In this document: positions 8,656 to 17,561 of the stretch, piece after piece
How positions within the stretch are numbered: the stretch's first letter is position 1
Layout of the letters: each line of letters starts with the position of its first letter
NCBI RefSeq assembly: GCF_030814225.1
Contig: NZ_JAUSUR010000009.1
Location: 123,275 to 187,274, forward strand
Source of the DNA: Breznakia pachnodae
GTDB lineage: Bacteria; Bacillota_I; Bacilli_A; Erysipelotrichales; Erysipelotrichaceae
Direction of reading: 5' to 3'
DNA length: 64,000 nt
Made by a program: the position numbers and the translations under genes
Notes under the pieces: model-generated
What the model was told of the DNA's origin: nothing
The model's database searches: none
What the model saw: only the letters and a program-made list of their open reading frames with translations

Positions 8656-11061
8656 TTATTTCACTGTACAAGTAAAGTCACAACATCCTACAAACATTTC
8701 ATCTGTGTATGTTTTGCCAGCAATTTCAATTTGTGTTTCTAAACGCAAATCAATAGAACTTGATCCCACAAATACTTTTAATGTACCTGCTTCCAGTGCA
8801 TAATCACGGTCTTCATTAAAATACATAAACTGAGTTGTATCAAACGTAAATGTTACTTCTTTTTCTTCACCTTTGTTGAAATGAATACGTTTGAATCCTT
8901 TAAGCTCCATAACTGGGCGAATTGAAGTAGCACCTAACATTTGTGCGTATACTTGAACAACTTCTTCTCCTGCAACTTCACCAGTGTTTTTCACTTTAAA
9001 AGAAACATCAAATGTATCTTTTGTCTGAATTGATTCTGGTGTTTTTAAATCACTGTAGGAATAAGTTGTATAAGACAAACCATGACCAAAGTGATAAAGC
9101 GGAGCCAAGTTACTTGCTTCAATTTTTTCTTTATCTTTTATCGTATGATTTACTTCTCGATATCCACTGCTCGCTCTATGTCCATAGTATAGCGGACTTT
9201 GATTTACATGCTTAGGGAATGACAATGGTAGTTTTCCACCAGGGTTAATTTCTCCAGATAATACTTTTGTGATTGCCTGTGCACCATGAGGACCTGGATA
9301 CCACACTTCAAGGATTGCAGCACAATGATCTGCAGCATATTGTAGTTCTAATGGTCTACCATTAAACAATACCAATACTACTGGTTTTCCACTTTCGCAT
9401 AACTTCTGTAATACAAATTTTTGATTACCTGGTAAGGTAATATCTGGATTATCAATCCCTTCACCACTTGTTGCATCTTTACCAAATCCAGTAACTTCTC
9501 CTAAAGTTGCAATAATAACATCACTCTCTTTGCTTGCTTCTAAAATTGTTTCAATTTCTTCATCTGTTCCTTTGAAACAAGAAATATCTGTATTCGTAAA
9601 TACTTTCTGCATTGCTTCATATAACGTATCGATTCCATATACATCTTTGATATAGTTTTGAACATTATCTTCATAACTTAAATTAAGATCCAGTTTCATT
9701 TCTTTCGCAACATCATCAATATTTAATAATTGAGAAAAGAATGCTCCTAATCCTTCCATTTTAGATGTTTCTTTTTTTGCACTATAAGTTACATTTAGTA
9801 GCATCTCTGCAAATGAGGGGTATGCATATCCACCAAATAATGTATTTAAACGATCAGCAAATGGTCCTACTAATACTAGTTTTTGCTTATTATCTTTATT
9901 TAATGGAAGAATTCCATCATTCTTTAATAAGGTTACTTCTTTCTCTGCAATTTCTTTTGAAACTGCCTGTGAACTTTCCTTATAGAATACTTCATCAATT
10001 CTTCTTTCATCCACATAAGGATTTTCAAATAAGCCCAAATCATATTTATGTGTTAACACTCTTAATACTGCTTCATCCAAATATTTTTCTTCTACTTCAC
10101 CATTTTCAATACTATCCTTCAGTGTAGTATAAACCGTTGTCATAGGTGTATCTGCATCAAGTCCAGCTTCGATCGCTTTGATTGCAGCTACATGATTATC
10201 TTTGTACATACCTTGCTGTTGGTGGGTACGTGGAATTGACATTGCATCACATAGTGCAGTTCCACTAAACTTCATTGCCCCACGAAGAATATTACGTAAA
10301 TAATATTTGTTTGTGGAAATTGGTACTCCATCAATTTCTGAATAAGTAACCATTACACTTTGTAAGTTGGCTTCCTTAATCATTGCGTTGAATGGTCTTG
10401 CATATGTTTCCATTATTTCTTTTTCACCATAATGAATAGATGATGTATTAATTCCTTTTTCCGATGCTCCATATCCCAGGAAATGTTTGGCACAAGAAAC
10501 AACATTATTGCGAATATCATCCTTCTGTAATCCTTTTACCTGCTCAACTGACAGACGAGTAACAAGGGTTGGATCTTCACCAAATGTTTCACCAACTCTT
10601 CCCCATCTTGCATCTCTAGTAACATCAGCTACTGGTGCTAAACATTGTCTCACTCCTAATGCTTTTGCTTCCGCACTACTGATATCACCAATTTTTCTTG
10701 ATAATGATGGTTCCCATGTTGAAGCTACTGCAACTGGAACAGGAAATACGGTTGCATCTTTTGCGACAACCCCAGCAATTGATTCAATCTGAATTAATGC
10801 TGGTATTCCTAGTCTTGTATTTTCAACATGATACTTCTGAATTGCATTATATGCTTTCGCAATGGCTTTTGGTCCTCTTAAAAACCCAGTACCGAATTGG
10901 GTCATTCTCCCAACACCATGCGGATGATTCTCTTTTAGTCTCTCTTCATTAATCACTTCATCTTCTATTAATGTAAGTGGAAGTGTACATGACAATTGTG
11001 CTATTTTCTCATCAATTGTCATCTGACTTAATAAGTCATTTAAGTATGCTTTTTTATCCAT
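8656..11061 (-). CDS. Glycoside hydrolase family 3 (beta-glucosidase/beta-xylosidase type)
   Basis: About 801 residues. An N-terminal TIM-barrel (to about 330) has the family pattern around RWGRVGETFGEDP, CAKHFLGYG and the nucleophile Asp in TALCDAMSIPR near residue 271. A C-terminal alpha/beta sandwich follows (around 400-640) and then a fibronectin III-like domain (about 690-790). No signal peptide, so it acts in the cytosol on imported oligosaccharides. The frame extends 13 codons upstream, but the ATG at 11059-11061 with AGAAAGGA fits better. Whether it prefers glucose, xylose or other sugars cannot be told. Confidence 0.93.
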   Translation of the reverse strand: MDKKAYLNDLLSQMTIDEKIAQLSCTLPLTLIEDEVINEERLKENHPHGVGRMTQFGTGFLRGPKAIAKAYNAIQKYHVENTRLGIPALIQIESIAGVVAKDATVFPVPVAVASTWEPSLSRKIGDISSAEAKALGVRQCLAPVADVTRDARWGRVGETFGEDPTLVTRLSVEQVKGLQKDDIRNNVVSCAKHFLGYGASEKGINTSSIHYGEKEIMETYARPFNAMIKEANLQSVMVTYSEIDGVPISTNKYYLRNILRGAMKFSGTALCDAMSIPRTHQQQGMYKDNHVAAIKAIEAGLDADTPMTTVYTTLKDSIENGEVEEKYLDEAVLRVLTHKYDLGLFENPYVDERRIDEVFYKESSQAVSKEIAEKEVTLLKNDGILPLNKDNKQKLVLVGPFADRLNTLFGGYAYPSFAEMLLNVTYSAKKETSKMEGLGAFFSQLLNIDDVAKEMKLDLNLSYEDNVQNYIKDVYGIDTLYEAMQKVFTNTDISCFKGTDEEIETILEASKESDVIIATLGEVTGFGKDATSGEGIDNPDITLPGNQKFVLQKLCESGKPVVLVLFNGRPLELQYAADHCAAILEVWYPGPHGAQAITKVLSGEINPGGKLPLSFPKHVNQSPLYYGHRASSGYREVNHTIKDKEKIEASNLAPLYHFGHGLSYTTYSYSDLKTPESIQTKDTFDVSFKVKNTGEVAGEEVVQVYAQMLGATSIRPVMELKGFKRIHFNKGEEKEVTFTFDTTQFMYFNEDRDYALEAGTLKVFVGSSSIDLRLETQIEIAGKTYTDEMFVGCCDFTCTVK

Positions 11062-11098
11062 ACAATTATCCTTTCTGCTAAAATGCCCATATACGTTC

Positions 11099-11129
11099 AT
11101 TATAAACTGTACAGTTGCTAGACAGTCAA
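11099..11129 (-). promoter_or_regulatory. Promoter with 19-bp spacer and AACTGTACAGTT palindrome before the GH3 gene
   Basis: On the minus strand TTGACT (11124-11129) and TATAAT (11099-11104) are separated by exactly 19 nt, the over-long spacing typical of MerR-activated promoters. The perfect palindrome AACTGTACAGTT occupies 11105-11116 inside the spacer. The site is 40 nt before the GH3 start. A regulator of another family using the palindrome is also possible. Confidence 0.6.
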
Positions 11130-11152
11130 GTATTCTCGAAAAGAAAACAGAG

Positions 11153-11180
11153 AAAAAGCAGCTATAAAAACTCAGCTACT
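11153..11180 (-). terminator. Rho-independent terminator
   Basis: Stem AGTAGCT / AGCTGCT (one G-U pair) followed by TTTTTCTC on the minus strand. It ends the GyrI-like gene and keeps it apart from the GH3 promoter. Confidence 0.65.
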
Positions 11181-11196
11181 TGATTATCATTTGTTT

Positions 11197-11661
11197 TTAT
11201 TGAACGGGTATCCAAATCTCAATAATTGAAGTTGGTTTATTCCAGTGAAAGCGATGGTCATATCGCTCAAAATGAAGAAAATCGGTTTGTTTAGGAAGAT
11301 AATTATTGGCTGGCAATACTTCTTTATAAACCTGTTCGTATGTAGAATAAATAGTCTTCATATTTCCTACATGCTCTACCACCAGATATTTTGAAGGTTG
11401 TATTTCTTTCAATATAAATCCTTCTGGAATACAATCTCGTTTTGGGATTGCACAATAATAAAACACTTTATTATCTCTTCTTTCCATAAATGCATACTTT
11501 ACCCAATTCCCAAGTTGTGATAATTGAGCTTTTTTTAGATTTGCATTAAATCGTGGCCAGAAGTTCATACTTAGTTGAAGGTTTTTACTTTGTTTATTAC
11601 TCAATTCTACTTCCTGCCCAACAACAGTAAATGAATCAAGTTCTTGAATACGATAGTTCAT
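11197..11661 (-). CDS. GyrI-like/AraC effector-binding domain protein
   Basis: 154 residues with the SOUL/GyrI-like fold pattern: YRIQELDSFTVVGQEVEL at the start, a central block with VFYYCAIPKRDCIPEGF, IQPSKYLVVEHVG, and the C-terminal WNKPTSIIEIWIPVQ. There is no DNA-binding domain. Family members bind small hydrophobic or cationic molecules, act as drug-binding proteins or protect gyrase. It may be a sensor or sponge; function in this organism unknown. Start supported by CTGGAGG. Confidence 0.8.
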   Translation of the reverse strand: MNYRIQELDSFTVVGQEVELSNKQSKNLQLSMNFWPRFNANLKKAQLSQLGNWVKYAFMERRDNKVFYYCAIPKRDCIPEGFILKEIQPSKYLVVEHVGNMKTIYSTYEQVYKEVLPANNYLPKQTDFLHFERYDHRFHWNKPTSIIEIWIPVQ

Positions 11662-11701
11662 TCTTAGCCTCCAGTTTTACCCGTGGTTATTATACCATGA
11701 T

Positions 11702-12928
11702 TTATTTCTTTTTACGTTTTCCTGTAATTGGAATTCCCATACTACTTCGATATTTGCTTACGGTTCTTCTGGAAACTTGCAGATTGTATTTTTTCAACTC
11801 TTCCACTAATTCATCATCTCGAAATGGCTTTGTCTTATCTTCCTGTTGAATGATTTCCTGAAGTGCTTTCTTAACGCCATCACTGCTGGTTCCACTTTCA
11901 GTAGCAGCCACAAACAAGTCAGATAATGCAAATACTTCATTATTAAATTCATAATACTTATTCATTGTTGCACGTGATACAGTAGACTGATTGACTCCTA
12001 ATCTATCTGCCACTTCTTTTTGAGTACAGGCAACTAACTCATCACCATACCTAAAGTAACCCTGTTGCGTCGTAACTAACTCATTTGCAATCAACAATAG
12101 GGTTGCATTACGTTTGTCTAAATTCGCGATAATGGTTTTTGCTTCATTGAAATATTTTTTAATCACTTTATCTGTTTTCAATAAATCAGTATATACATCA
12201 TTGTAGTATACATTATAGTAACGAATCGGTGAAATCATAATCTGCTGATTCTCTACTTCAATTTTAAGTTCTGGTACTTTAGTCTCGTCTCTTGCAGTAT
12301 AAAATGCTGTACAAGGATAAGGATTCAATGTTTGAATGAATGATAATTCTTTTGTTATCTGCTCTAACTTTTTATCCAATTTCTTCGCTATCAGAGAGTA
12401 CTTTTTCAAAAGTAATTCTTCATTACACTCCGCCAATATCTGAGCAGCTAGTAAATGTCCTTTTCCTTTGCTTTGAATAATCAATGAATCAATACTGTTA
12501 AATGCTGCAACACCTAAAGGATCAAAGGTTTGTATAAAACTCAAATGCTTTAAGAACTCTTCTTTGTTCACACCAAGCAATTTACATGTTTCCTCTGTAT
12601 CTTCACTAAAAAAGCCACGCTCATCAAGTGCTTCAATTATATAAGAAGATATTTTATCACTATAAAATTCATCCGATGTATGTAACTGATAATATAAATG
12701 AGTCTTTAAATTTGGCTTCTGTGAGACATTTTCATAAGTCTCATCTAAAGGCAACATCCCATACTGATCAAAATCTACTTCTAATAATGGATTCTCCTGA
12801 ATTGCTTTTAATATGCTATGAATCACTTCATCGTTTGAGAGTTTTAAGAATTCTAAAGAATCATACAATTTCGCATGAAAGGTCTGCGTCTGAGTTGTTG
12901 TAAGATCTTTTGTAAATCGATATTTCAT
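11702..12928 (-). CDS. rpoN: RNA polymerase sigma-54 factor
   Basis: 408 residues from the ATG at 12926-12928, which has AAAGGAG upstream; 24 more open codons precede it but look non-coding. Region I is Gln/Leu-rich (TTTQTQTFHAKLYDSLEFL). The core-binding domain follows, then a helix-turn-helix (KEVADRLGVNQSTVSRAT), and near the end the RpoN box RRTVSKYRSSMGIP, which reads the -24 element. Sigma-54 needs an ATP-using activator, and the divergent neighbour is one. A -24/-12 promoter lies directly before this gene, which suggests autoregulation. Confidence 0.96.
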   Translation of the reverse strand: MKYRFTKDLTTTQTQTFHAKLYDSLEFLKLSNDEVIHSILKAIQENPLLEVDFDQYGMLPLDETYENVSQKPNLKTHLYYQLHTSDEFYSDKISSYIIEALDERGFFSEDTEETCKLLGVNKEEFLKHLSFIQTFDPLGVAAFNSIDSLIIQSKGKGHLLAAQILAECNEELLLKKYSLIAKKLDKKLEQITKELSFIQTLNPYPCTAFYTARDETKVPELKIEVENQQIMISPIRYYNVYYNDVYTDLLKTDKVIKKYFNEAKTIIANLDKRNATLLLIANELVTTQQGYFRYGDELVACTQKEVADRLGVNQSTVSRATMNKYYEFNNEVFALSDLFVAATESGTSSDGVKKALQEIIQQEDKTKPFRDDELVEELKKYNLQVSRRTVSKYRSSMGIPITGKRKKK

Positions 12929-12983
12929 AAAACGCTCCTTTCTTTTCTGATGAAGTAATACAAGTCTCTTCAATATAATTATA

Positions 12984-13001
12984 CGCATTTTTTGTGCCAA
13001 A
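12984..13001 (-). promoter_or_regulatory. Sigma-54 (-24/-12) promoter upstream of rpoN
   Basis: Minus-strand TTGGCACAAAAAATGCG: GG and GC are 10 nt apart, as required for sigma-54, and the -24 half TTGGCAC is perfect. It differs from the PTS-operon promoter at 15834-15848 only in the central bases. It lies 56 nt before the rpoN ATG. Confidence 0.8.
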
Positions 13002-13043
13002 ATACGAAATGTGATAATAAAAACATTTCTGCTTTTCTTCGTG

Positions 13044-13071
13044 TTGACAAAGCGACTTCACCCGATATAAT
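13044..13071 (+). promoter_or_regulatory. Sigma-70-type promoter for the LevR-like activator gene
   Basis: TTGACA (13044-13049), 16-nt spacer, TATAAT (13066-13071): both hexamers are perfect. The start of transcription would be near 13078, 30 nt before the activator ATG. Confidence 0.85.
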
Positions 13072-13107
13072 GAAATTAAGTAAGAGATACAACTTTTTGG
13101 TGATAAC

Positions 13108-15801
13108 ATGAAAGATAAAATAATAGAAATTGTAATTGAAAACACACAAAAAGGAAAGGGAACAACCATTGCAATGCTCAGTGAGTCACTTGAGAAAAGT
13201 AAGAACTTTATTTCTCGTGAATCTAATCAGCTAGTTGAAGATGGTGTTCTTTTTTGTATTCAAAATAAAGAACCTCAGTACTTTCATAAAAGTATTTTTG
13301 AACAATCTCATCAGGTAGAGATTGCAAAGAAAATATTTCTATCAGAAGCTGAGTTAAAAAATCATACACAAAAAGAAGAATTAAAAGACTTCCAAAAGCT
13401 AATTGGATATCAGGATAGTTTATCCGATTGTGTAGAACAATGTATTGCAGCCATTTCCTACCCCAACAATTCCCTTCCGGTTTTATTGAATGGACCTACA
13501 GGAACTGGTAAGAGTTTTATTGCTCAACTGATGTATGAATATGCAGTAAATCACAATATCATTGGTGAAGATAAACCATTTGTGACGGTGAACTGTAGTG
13601 AATATGCAAATAATCCAGAACTGTTAACAGCGAATCTGTTTGGTCATAAGAAAGGCTCGTTTACTGGTGCAGATAAAGATAATGTCGGTTTGATTCAGGC
13701 AGCTAATGGTGGAATCTTATTCTTAGATGAAGTTCATTGTCTAAAAGCGGAATGTCAGGAAAAACTATTCTTATTCATGGATAAAGGAATTTATCATAAA
13801 GTTGGAGAAAACGAGAAATGGGAAACATCTCATGTTCGTCTTATCTTTGCGACAACCGAAAAACCTGAAGAAGTGTTATTAAAAACCTTCTTACGTCGTG
13901 TGCCAATTACTGTTATGATTCCTTCTTTAAAAGATCGTGGTATTTATGAGCGTATTCAATTAATTCATTCAATCTTTGCCCAAGAGGAACAACTAATCAA
14001 ACGTAATATTAAAATCAGTAACTTTGTCTATAACTTATTGATAGAGTATGATTTTGAAGGAAATATTGGTGATTTAAAAAATAATATTAAAGTATGTTGT
14101 GCAAATGCATTAAGAGAAAAAGCAGATGATACCCTTGAAATTCATATGCGTCATTTACCAAAAACATTGTTTAGAAAAGAACTTAATATAAAAACGCTAC
14201 AGAATGAAAGTGATGATCGATTATTATCAATTGCTGAATTGAGTAATGAAGTAAAAGACAATAATCGAGTGATTCAACTGTATAATCAGTTACTTGCTAT
14301 TCCAAAGCAAATGGATAGTGAAGAAGTAATCTTTCAAACTATTAAAAACTATTATGATCAGATTCTTTATGATAAGAAAACGATTCAGGATAACAAAAGT
14401 GATTATCTGATGAATGAAATTTCAATCATTATCAAAGATGTTATGAAACGTTACAACTATAAAATCAGTAATAATGATTATTTATTGTTGATGCAATATA
14501 TTCGCAGTGTAATGAGCAGTCCGGTACGCATTCGTAATTGGGTAATGAATCACAAAGATGCAGTAGATGCATTTTACAAGCTCTCTTCTTCACTAACCAA
14601 TCGAGAGAGTATGGTTGCTACAGTGATTAGTGAACAAATCAATAATCGTTTAGATACTGCAATTGATAATATGTTCGCTTCCCTTTTATCACTAAATCTA
14701 AAAATGATGAACAAGGGAGAACCTATCAATTCAAGAATAGGGATTATTCTTGCTCATGGTTATTCAACAGCTAGTTCAATTGCCAGTGCAACTAATAAAC
14801 TACTTGGACAATATGTATTTGATTCAATCGATATGCCAATTGAAGTTACTACTCAGGAAATCATTGAAGAGCTGAATGAGTATTTATCTAAGATTAACCA
14901 TTATCAGGAATTAGTTTTATTAGTAGACATGGGTTCACTGGAAGAAATCTATAAAGGAATTGAAACTGAGATTAATGCTGATATAGGTATTATCAATAAC
15001 ATTACAACAAAACTTGCATTGGAAATTGGTAATGAGTTAAAACTAGATACACCACTCGATACACTATTAAAAAATGCATGTGAGCAGAATTCTTTTCAAT
15101 ATCATATTATCGAAAAGAAACAAAAAGAAGATATCTTGGTATGTGCTTGTGCAAGTGGAATGGGTACAGCAGAGAAGATTCGTCAATTACTATCATCCAG
15201 TTTACCAACAGGTATTAATTTAAGTATTCTGACATATGACTATAACCAGTTACTGGAAAAAGAACATCGAGATAATCTGTTTGAACGCTACAATGTGAAG
15301 TGTGTTATTGGAACATTAAATCCTGGGATTGATAATTTATTATTTATTCCAATTGAAGAATTGATTATGAATCAGGATATTGAAATATTGGAAGATGTGT
15401 TTAAACAATATCTGTCACCACAGGAAATTACCGATTTCAAACAGCGATTGCTTCGTAATTTCTCATTAACAAATATTATGAATCATCTAACCATTCTAAA
15501 CCCAAACAAACTCTTGGAACATGTCGCAACAGCACTTGATGACTTCCAACAAAACTATGGTATACGAATTGAAAACAATACCTGTGTAGGTTTATATGTT
15601 CATATTTGTTGTATGATTGAACGTCTGGTTACTCATCAACCTCTAGATAATTATCTGGATATTGAAGATCTACAAGCTAACCATCAGGACTTCATCACAA
15701 GTATCAGACAGACATTTGCTTCAGTAGAAAAATACTACAGTGTTGAAATACCTGATGATGAAATTGGTTATATTTATGATTACATCAGTAATAATTTGTA
15801 A
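13108..15801 (+). CDS. LevR-type sigma-54 activator with PRD and PTS-like domains
   Basis: 897 residues. Domains in order: winged helix-like N-terminus (1-50); AAA+ core with Walker A GPTGTGKS (129-136), the sigma-54-contacting loop GSFTGA (183-188, a Ser form of GAFTGA) and Walker B LFLDE (204-208); first PRD about 415-520; EIIA-mannose-like domain with His550 in LAHGYSTA; EIIB-like segment VCACASGMGTAEKIR (678-692); second PRD about 790-897. PTS phosphorylation of these sites normally adjusts activity. It is divergent from rpoN and directly upstream of the PTS operon that it most likely activates. Confidence 0.93.
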   Translation: MKDKIIEIVIENTQKGKGTTIAMLSESLEKSKNFISRESNQLVEDGVLFCIQNKEPQYFHKSIFEQSHQVEIAKKIFLSEAELKNHTQKEELKDFQKLIGYQDSLSDCVEQCIAAISYPNNSLPVLLNGPTGTGKSFIAQLMYEYAVNHNIIGEDKPFVTVNCSEYANNPELLTANLFGHKKGSFTGADKDNVGLIQAANGGILFLDEVHCLKAECQEKLFLFMDKGIYHKVGENEKWETSHVRLIFATTEKPEEVLLKTFLRRVPITVMIPSLKDRGIYERIQLIHSIFAQEEQLIKRNIKISNFVYNLLIEYDFEGNIGDLKNNIKVCCANALREKADDTLEIHMRHLPKTLFRKELNIKTLQNESDDRLLSIAELSNEVKDNNRVIQLYNQLLAIPKQMDSEEVIFQTIKNYYDQILYDKKTIQDNKSDYLMNEISIIIKDVMKRYNYKISNNDYLLLMQYIRSVMSSPVRIRNWVMNHKDAVDAFYKLSSSLTNRESMVATVISEQINNRLDTAIDNMFASLLSLNLKMMNKGEPINSRIGIILAHGYSTASSIASATNKLLGQYVFDSIDMPIEVTTQEIIEELNEYLSKINHYQELVLLVDMGSLEEIYKGIETEINADIGIINNITTKLALEIGNELKLDTPLDTLLKNACEQNSFQYHIIEKKQKEDILVCACASGMGTAEKIRQLLSSSLPTGINLSILTYDYNQLLEKEHRDNLFERYNVKCVIGTLNPGIDNLLFIPIEELIMNQDIEILEDVFKQYLSPQEITDFKQRLLRNFSLTNIMNHLTILNPNKLLEHVATALDDFQQNYGIRIENNTCVGLYVHICCMIERLVTHQPLDNYLDIEDLQANHQDFITSIRQTFASVEKYYSVEIPDDEIGYIYDYISNNL

Positions 15802-15832
15802 AAGTAAGATAATTTTAGTCTTACTTTTCTTT
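15802..15832 (+). terminator. Rho-independent terminator
   Basis: Perfect stem AAGTAAGA / TCTTACTT (15802-15809 with 15819-15826) followed by TTCTTTTT. It ends the activator gene just before the sigma-54 promoter. Confidence 0.8.
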
Positions 15833-15833
15833 T

Positions 15834-15848
15834 TGGCACGATTAATGC
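15834..15848 (+). promoter_or_regulatory. Sigma-54 (-24/-12) promoter of the mannose-family PTS operon
   Basis: TGGCACGATTAATGC: the -24 GG and -12 GC are exactly 10 nt apart, and TTGGCACG matches the consensus fully. The start would be near 15860, 36 nt before the EIIA gene. Activation should depend on the LevR-like protein; its enhancer site was not identified. Confidence 0.88.
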
Positions 15849-15895
15849 GGATAGTAAAGTGAGAAGAATTCTTTGATTATAAAGGTGGTGAGAAC

Positions 15896-16315
15896 TTGAG
15901 AAAAGTGATTTTAGCCTCTCATGGAGAGTTATCAAAAGGAATGTTGAATTCTGTTCAGATGATCATCGGGGAACATACCCAACAGATCGAAACATTCAGT
16001 CTATACCCTGGGGAGAGTGCACAAGACTATGCAAAACAGTTAATTGAAGAGGCTGGTGATCATCCAGATACAGAGTATATCGTAATTACCGATATAGTGG
16101 GTGGAAGTATTCATACTGCACTACTTCAAAGTGCAAAGTTAGAAAATATTAAACTGTTTTCTGGTATGAATATGAGTTTGGTGTTGGAAATAGTACTATC
16201 CAACAAAGAATGTGAAATAGACAATGATCGAATCCAAAATATTCTAGATAGTGGAAAAGAGGCAATTGTCTATATTGAATCAATTTGTGATGAGTTAGAA
16301 CCTGAAGAGTTCTAA
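15896..16315 (+). CDS. PTS mannose-family EIIA component
   Basis: 139 residues. Start is a TTG at 15896 with AAAGGTGGTGA upstream. The phosphorylated histidine is His9 in LASHGELSKGM, the hallmark of mannose/fructose/sorbose EIIA. The domain takes phosphate from HPr and passes it to the EIIB encoded two genes on. It is the first gene of a five-gene operon (EIIA, BtpA-like, EIIB, EIIC, EIID). Sugar unknown; mannose-family systems carry mannose, fructose, sorbose, amino sugars and glycation products. Confidence 0.93.
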   Translation: MRKVILASHGELSKGMLNSVQMIIGEHTQQIETFSLYPGESAQDYAKQLIEEAGDHPDTEYIVITDIVGGSIHTALLQSAKLENIKLFSGMNMSLVLEIVLSNKECEIDNDRIQNILDSGKEAIVYIESICDELEPEEF

Positions 16316-16332
16316 TCGAAGGAGAGAAAGAA

Positions 16333-17064
16333 ATGAAGAAACCTTTTTTAGAAGTATTTGAGAATAAAAAACCAATCTTTGCGATGCTGCATTTAAAAGG
16401 AGATACTCCTGAAGATATCTTAGAGCGTGCAAAAAAAGAAATTGATATTTATACCAAAGCAGGAGTTGATGCAATGATTGTTGAAAACTACTTTGGAACC
16501 TATACAAATATGGTAGATGTCTTGGAATATATAAAGGAAACAATGCCAGGTATTACATTTGGAATCAATTGTCTAAACAATGACACGATGGCATTTGAAC
16601 TTGCTATAAAATACGGTGCTACATTTATTCAATTAGATTCTGTAGCTGGTCATTTAGAAGAACGTGATGATATTACATTTGATGCATTCATGAAATTATT
16701 TAGAGAGAGATTTGATGGATACGTTCTTGGTGGGGTACGATTTAAATATCAGCCATACTTATCAAAGCGTTCGCTGGAAGAAGATTTATTAATTGGTAAA
16801 GAGCGTTGCGATGCAATTGTTGTAACTGAAGATGCTACTGGTCAGGAAACAAGTATGAGTAAAATCCAATCATTCAAGGATACATTAAAAGACTTCCCAC
16901 TGATTGTTGGAGCTGGATTAACACCAGACAATTGTAAAGAGCAGTTCGCAATTACAGATGCAGCAATTGTTGGTAGTTACTTCAAAGATACATATAAAGA
17001 TACTGGTGAAATAGATGCAGAGCATGTAACAGCGATGCTTAATGCAAGAAATAAAGTCCAGTAA
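16333..17064 (+). CDS. BtpA/SgcQ-family TIM-barrel protein
   Basis: 243 residues. The sequence FAMLHLKGDTPEDILERAKKE, the AGVDAMIVENYFGT motif and the C-terminal VGAGLTPDNCKEQF are those of the BtpA family; E. coli SgcQ, also encoded in a PTS-linked operon, belongs to it. The fold is a phosphate-binding barrel, and members are thought to be sugar- or nucleoside-processing enzymes, but the reaction is not established. Its place between EIIA and EIIB implies that it works on the transported phosphosugar. Confidence 0.85.
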   Translation: MKKPFLEVFENKKPIFAMLHLKGDTPEDILERAKKEIDIYTKAGVDAMIVENYFGTYTNMVDVLEYIKETMPGITFGINCLNNDTMAFELAIKYGATFIQLDSVAGHLEERDDITFDAFMKLFRERFDGYVLGGVRFKYQPYLSKRSLEEDLLIGKERCDAIVVTEDATGQETSMSKIQSFKDTLKDFPLIVGAGLTPDNCKEQFAITDAAIVGSYFKDTYKDTGEIDAEHVTAMLNARNKVQ

Positions 17065-17077
17065 GGAGGATAACAGT

Positions 17078-17548
17078 ATGATTAAACTACTTCGAGTAGA
17101 CCATCGATTACTTCATGGACAGGTTGCTTTTTCATGGACCAAACAATTAGGAGCAGATTGTATCTTAATTGCCAATGATGAAGTAGTTGAAGATGAACTT
17201 AGAATGACTGCAATTCGTATGTCAAAACCAAATGGGGTAAAACTTGTAATGAAAAGTATCGAAGATTCTTTAGTTGCATTAAACAATGGTGCAACTGATA
17301 AATATAAATTATTTATTATTACTGGTAACTTAAAGGATACTGAGCGATTAATTAATGGATATCCACAAATCAAATCAGTAAACTTAGGTGGTTTGAAAAA
17401 AGAAGAACATAAACGTCAAATTTCAAAAGCTATCTCTGTCGATGACAGTGATGTTGAGATATTGAAAAACTTAGATAAAGCTGGTGTTGAACTGGAAATT
17501 CGTTTAGTGCCAAATGATTCAAAACAAAATCCATTGGATTTATTATAA
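17078..17548 (+). CDS. PTS mannose-family EIIB component
   Basis: 156 residues from the ATG at 17078, which has AAGGAGGA upstream (an earlier in-frame start inside the previous gene is less likely). The phosphorylated His is in RVDHRLLHGQVAF, His13 by alignment with the LIHGQ motif of the family. It moves phosphate from EIIA to the incoming sugar in the EIIC/EIID channel. Length is as usual. Confidence 0.93.
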   Translation: MIKLLRVDHRLLHGQVAFSWTKQLGADCILIANDEVVEDELRMTAIRMSKPNGVKLVMKSIEDSLVALNNGATDKYKLFIITGNLKDTERLINGYPQIKSVNLGGLKKEEHKRQISKAISVDDSDVEILKNLDKAGVELEIRLVPNDSKQNPLDLL

Positions 17549-17561
17549 GGAGGATTAAAAA

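Noticed and set aside
17507..17522. TTTGGCAC on the minus strand inside the EIIB gene
   Set aside because: No GC at the -12 position and no gene downstream on that strand.
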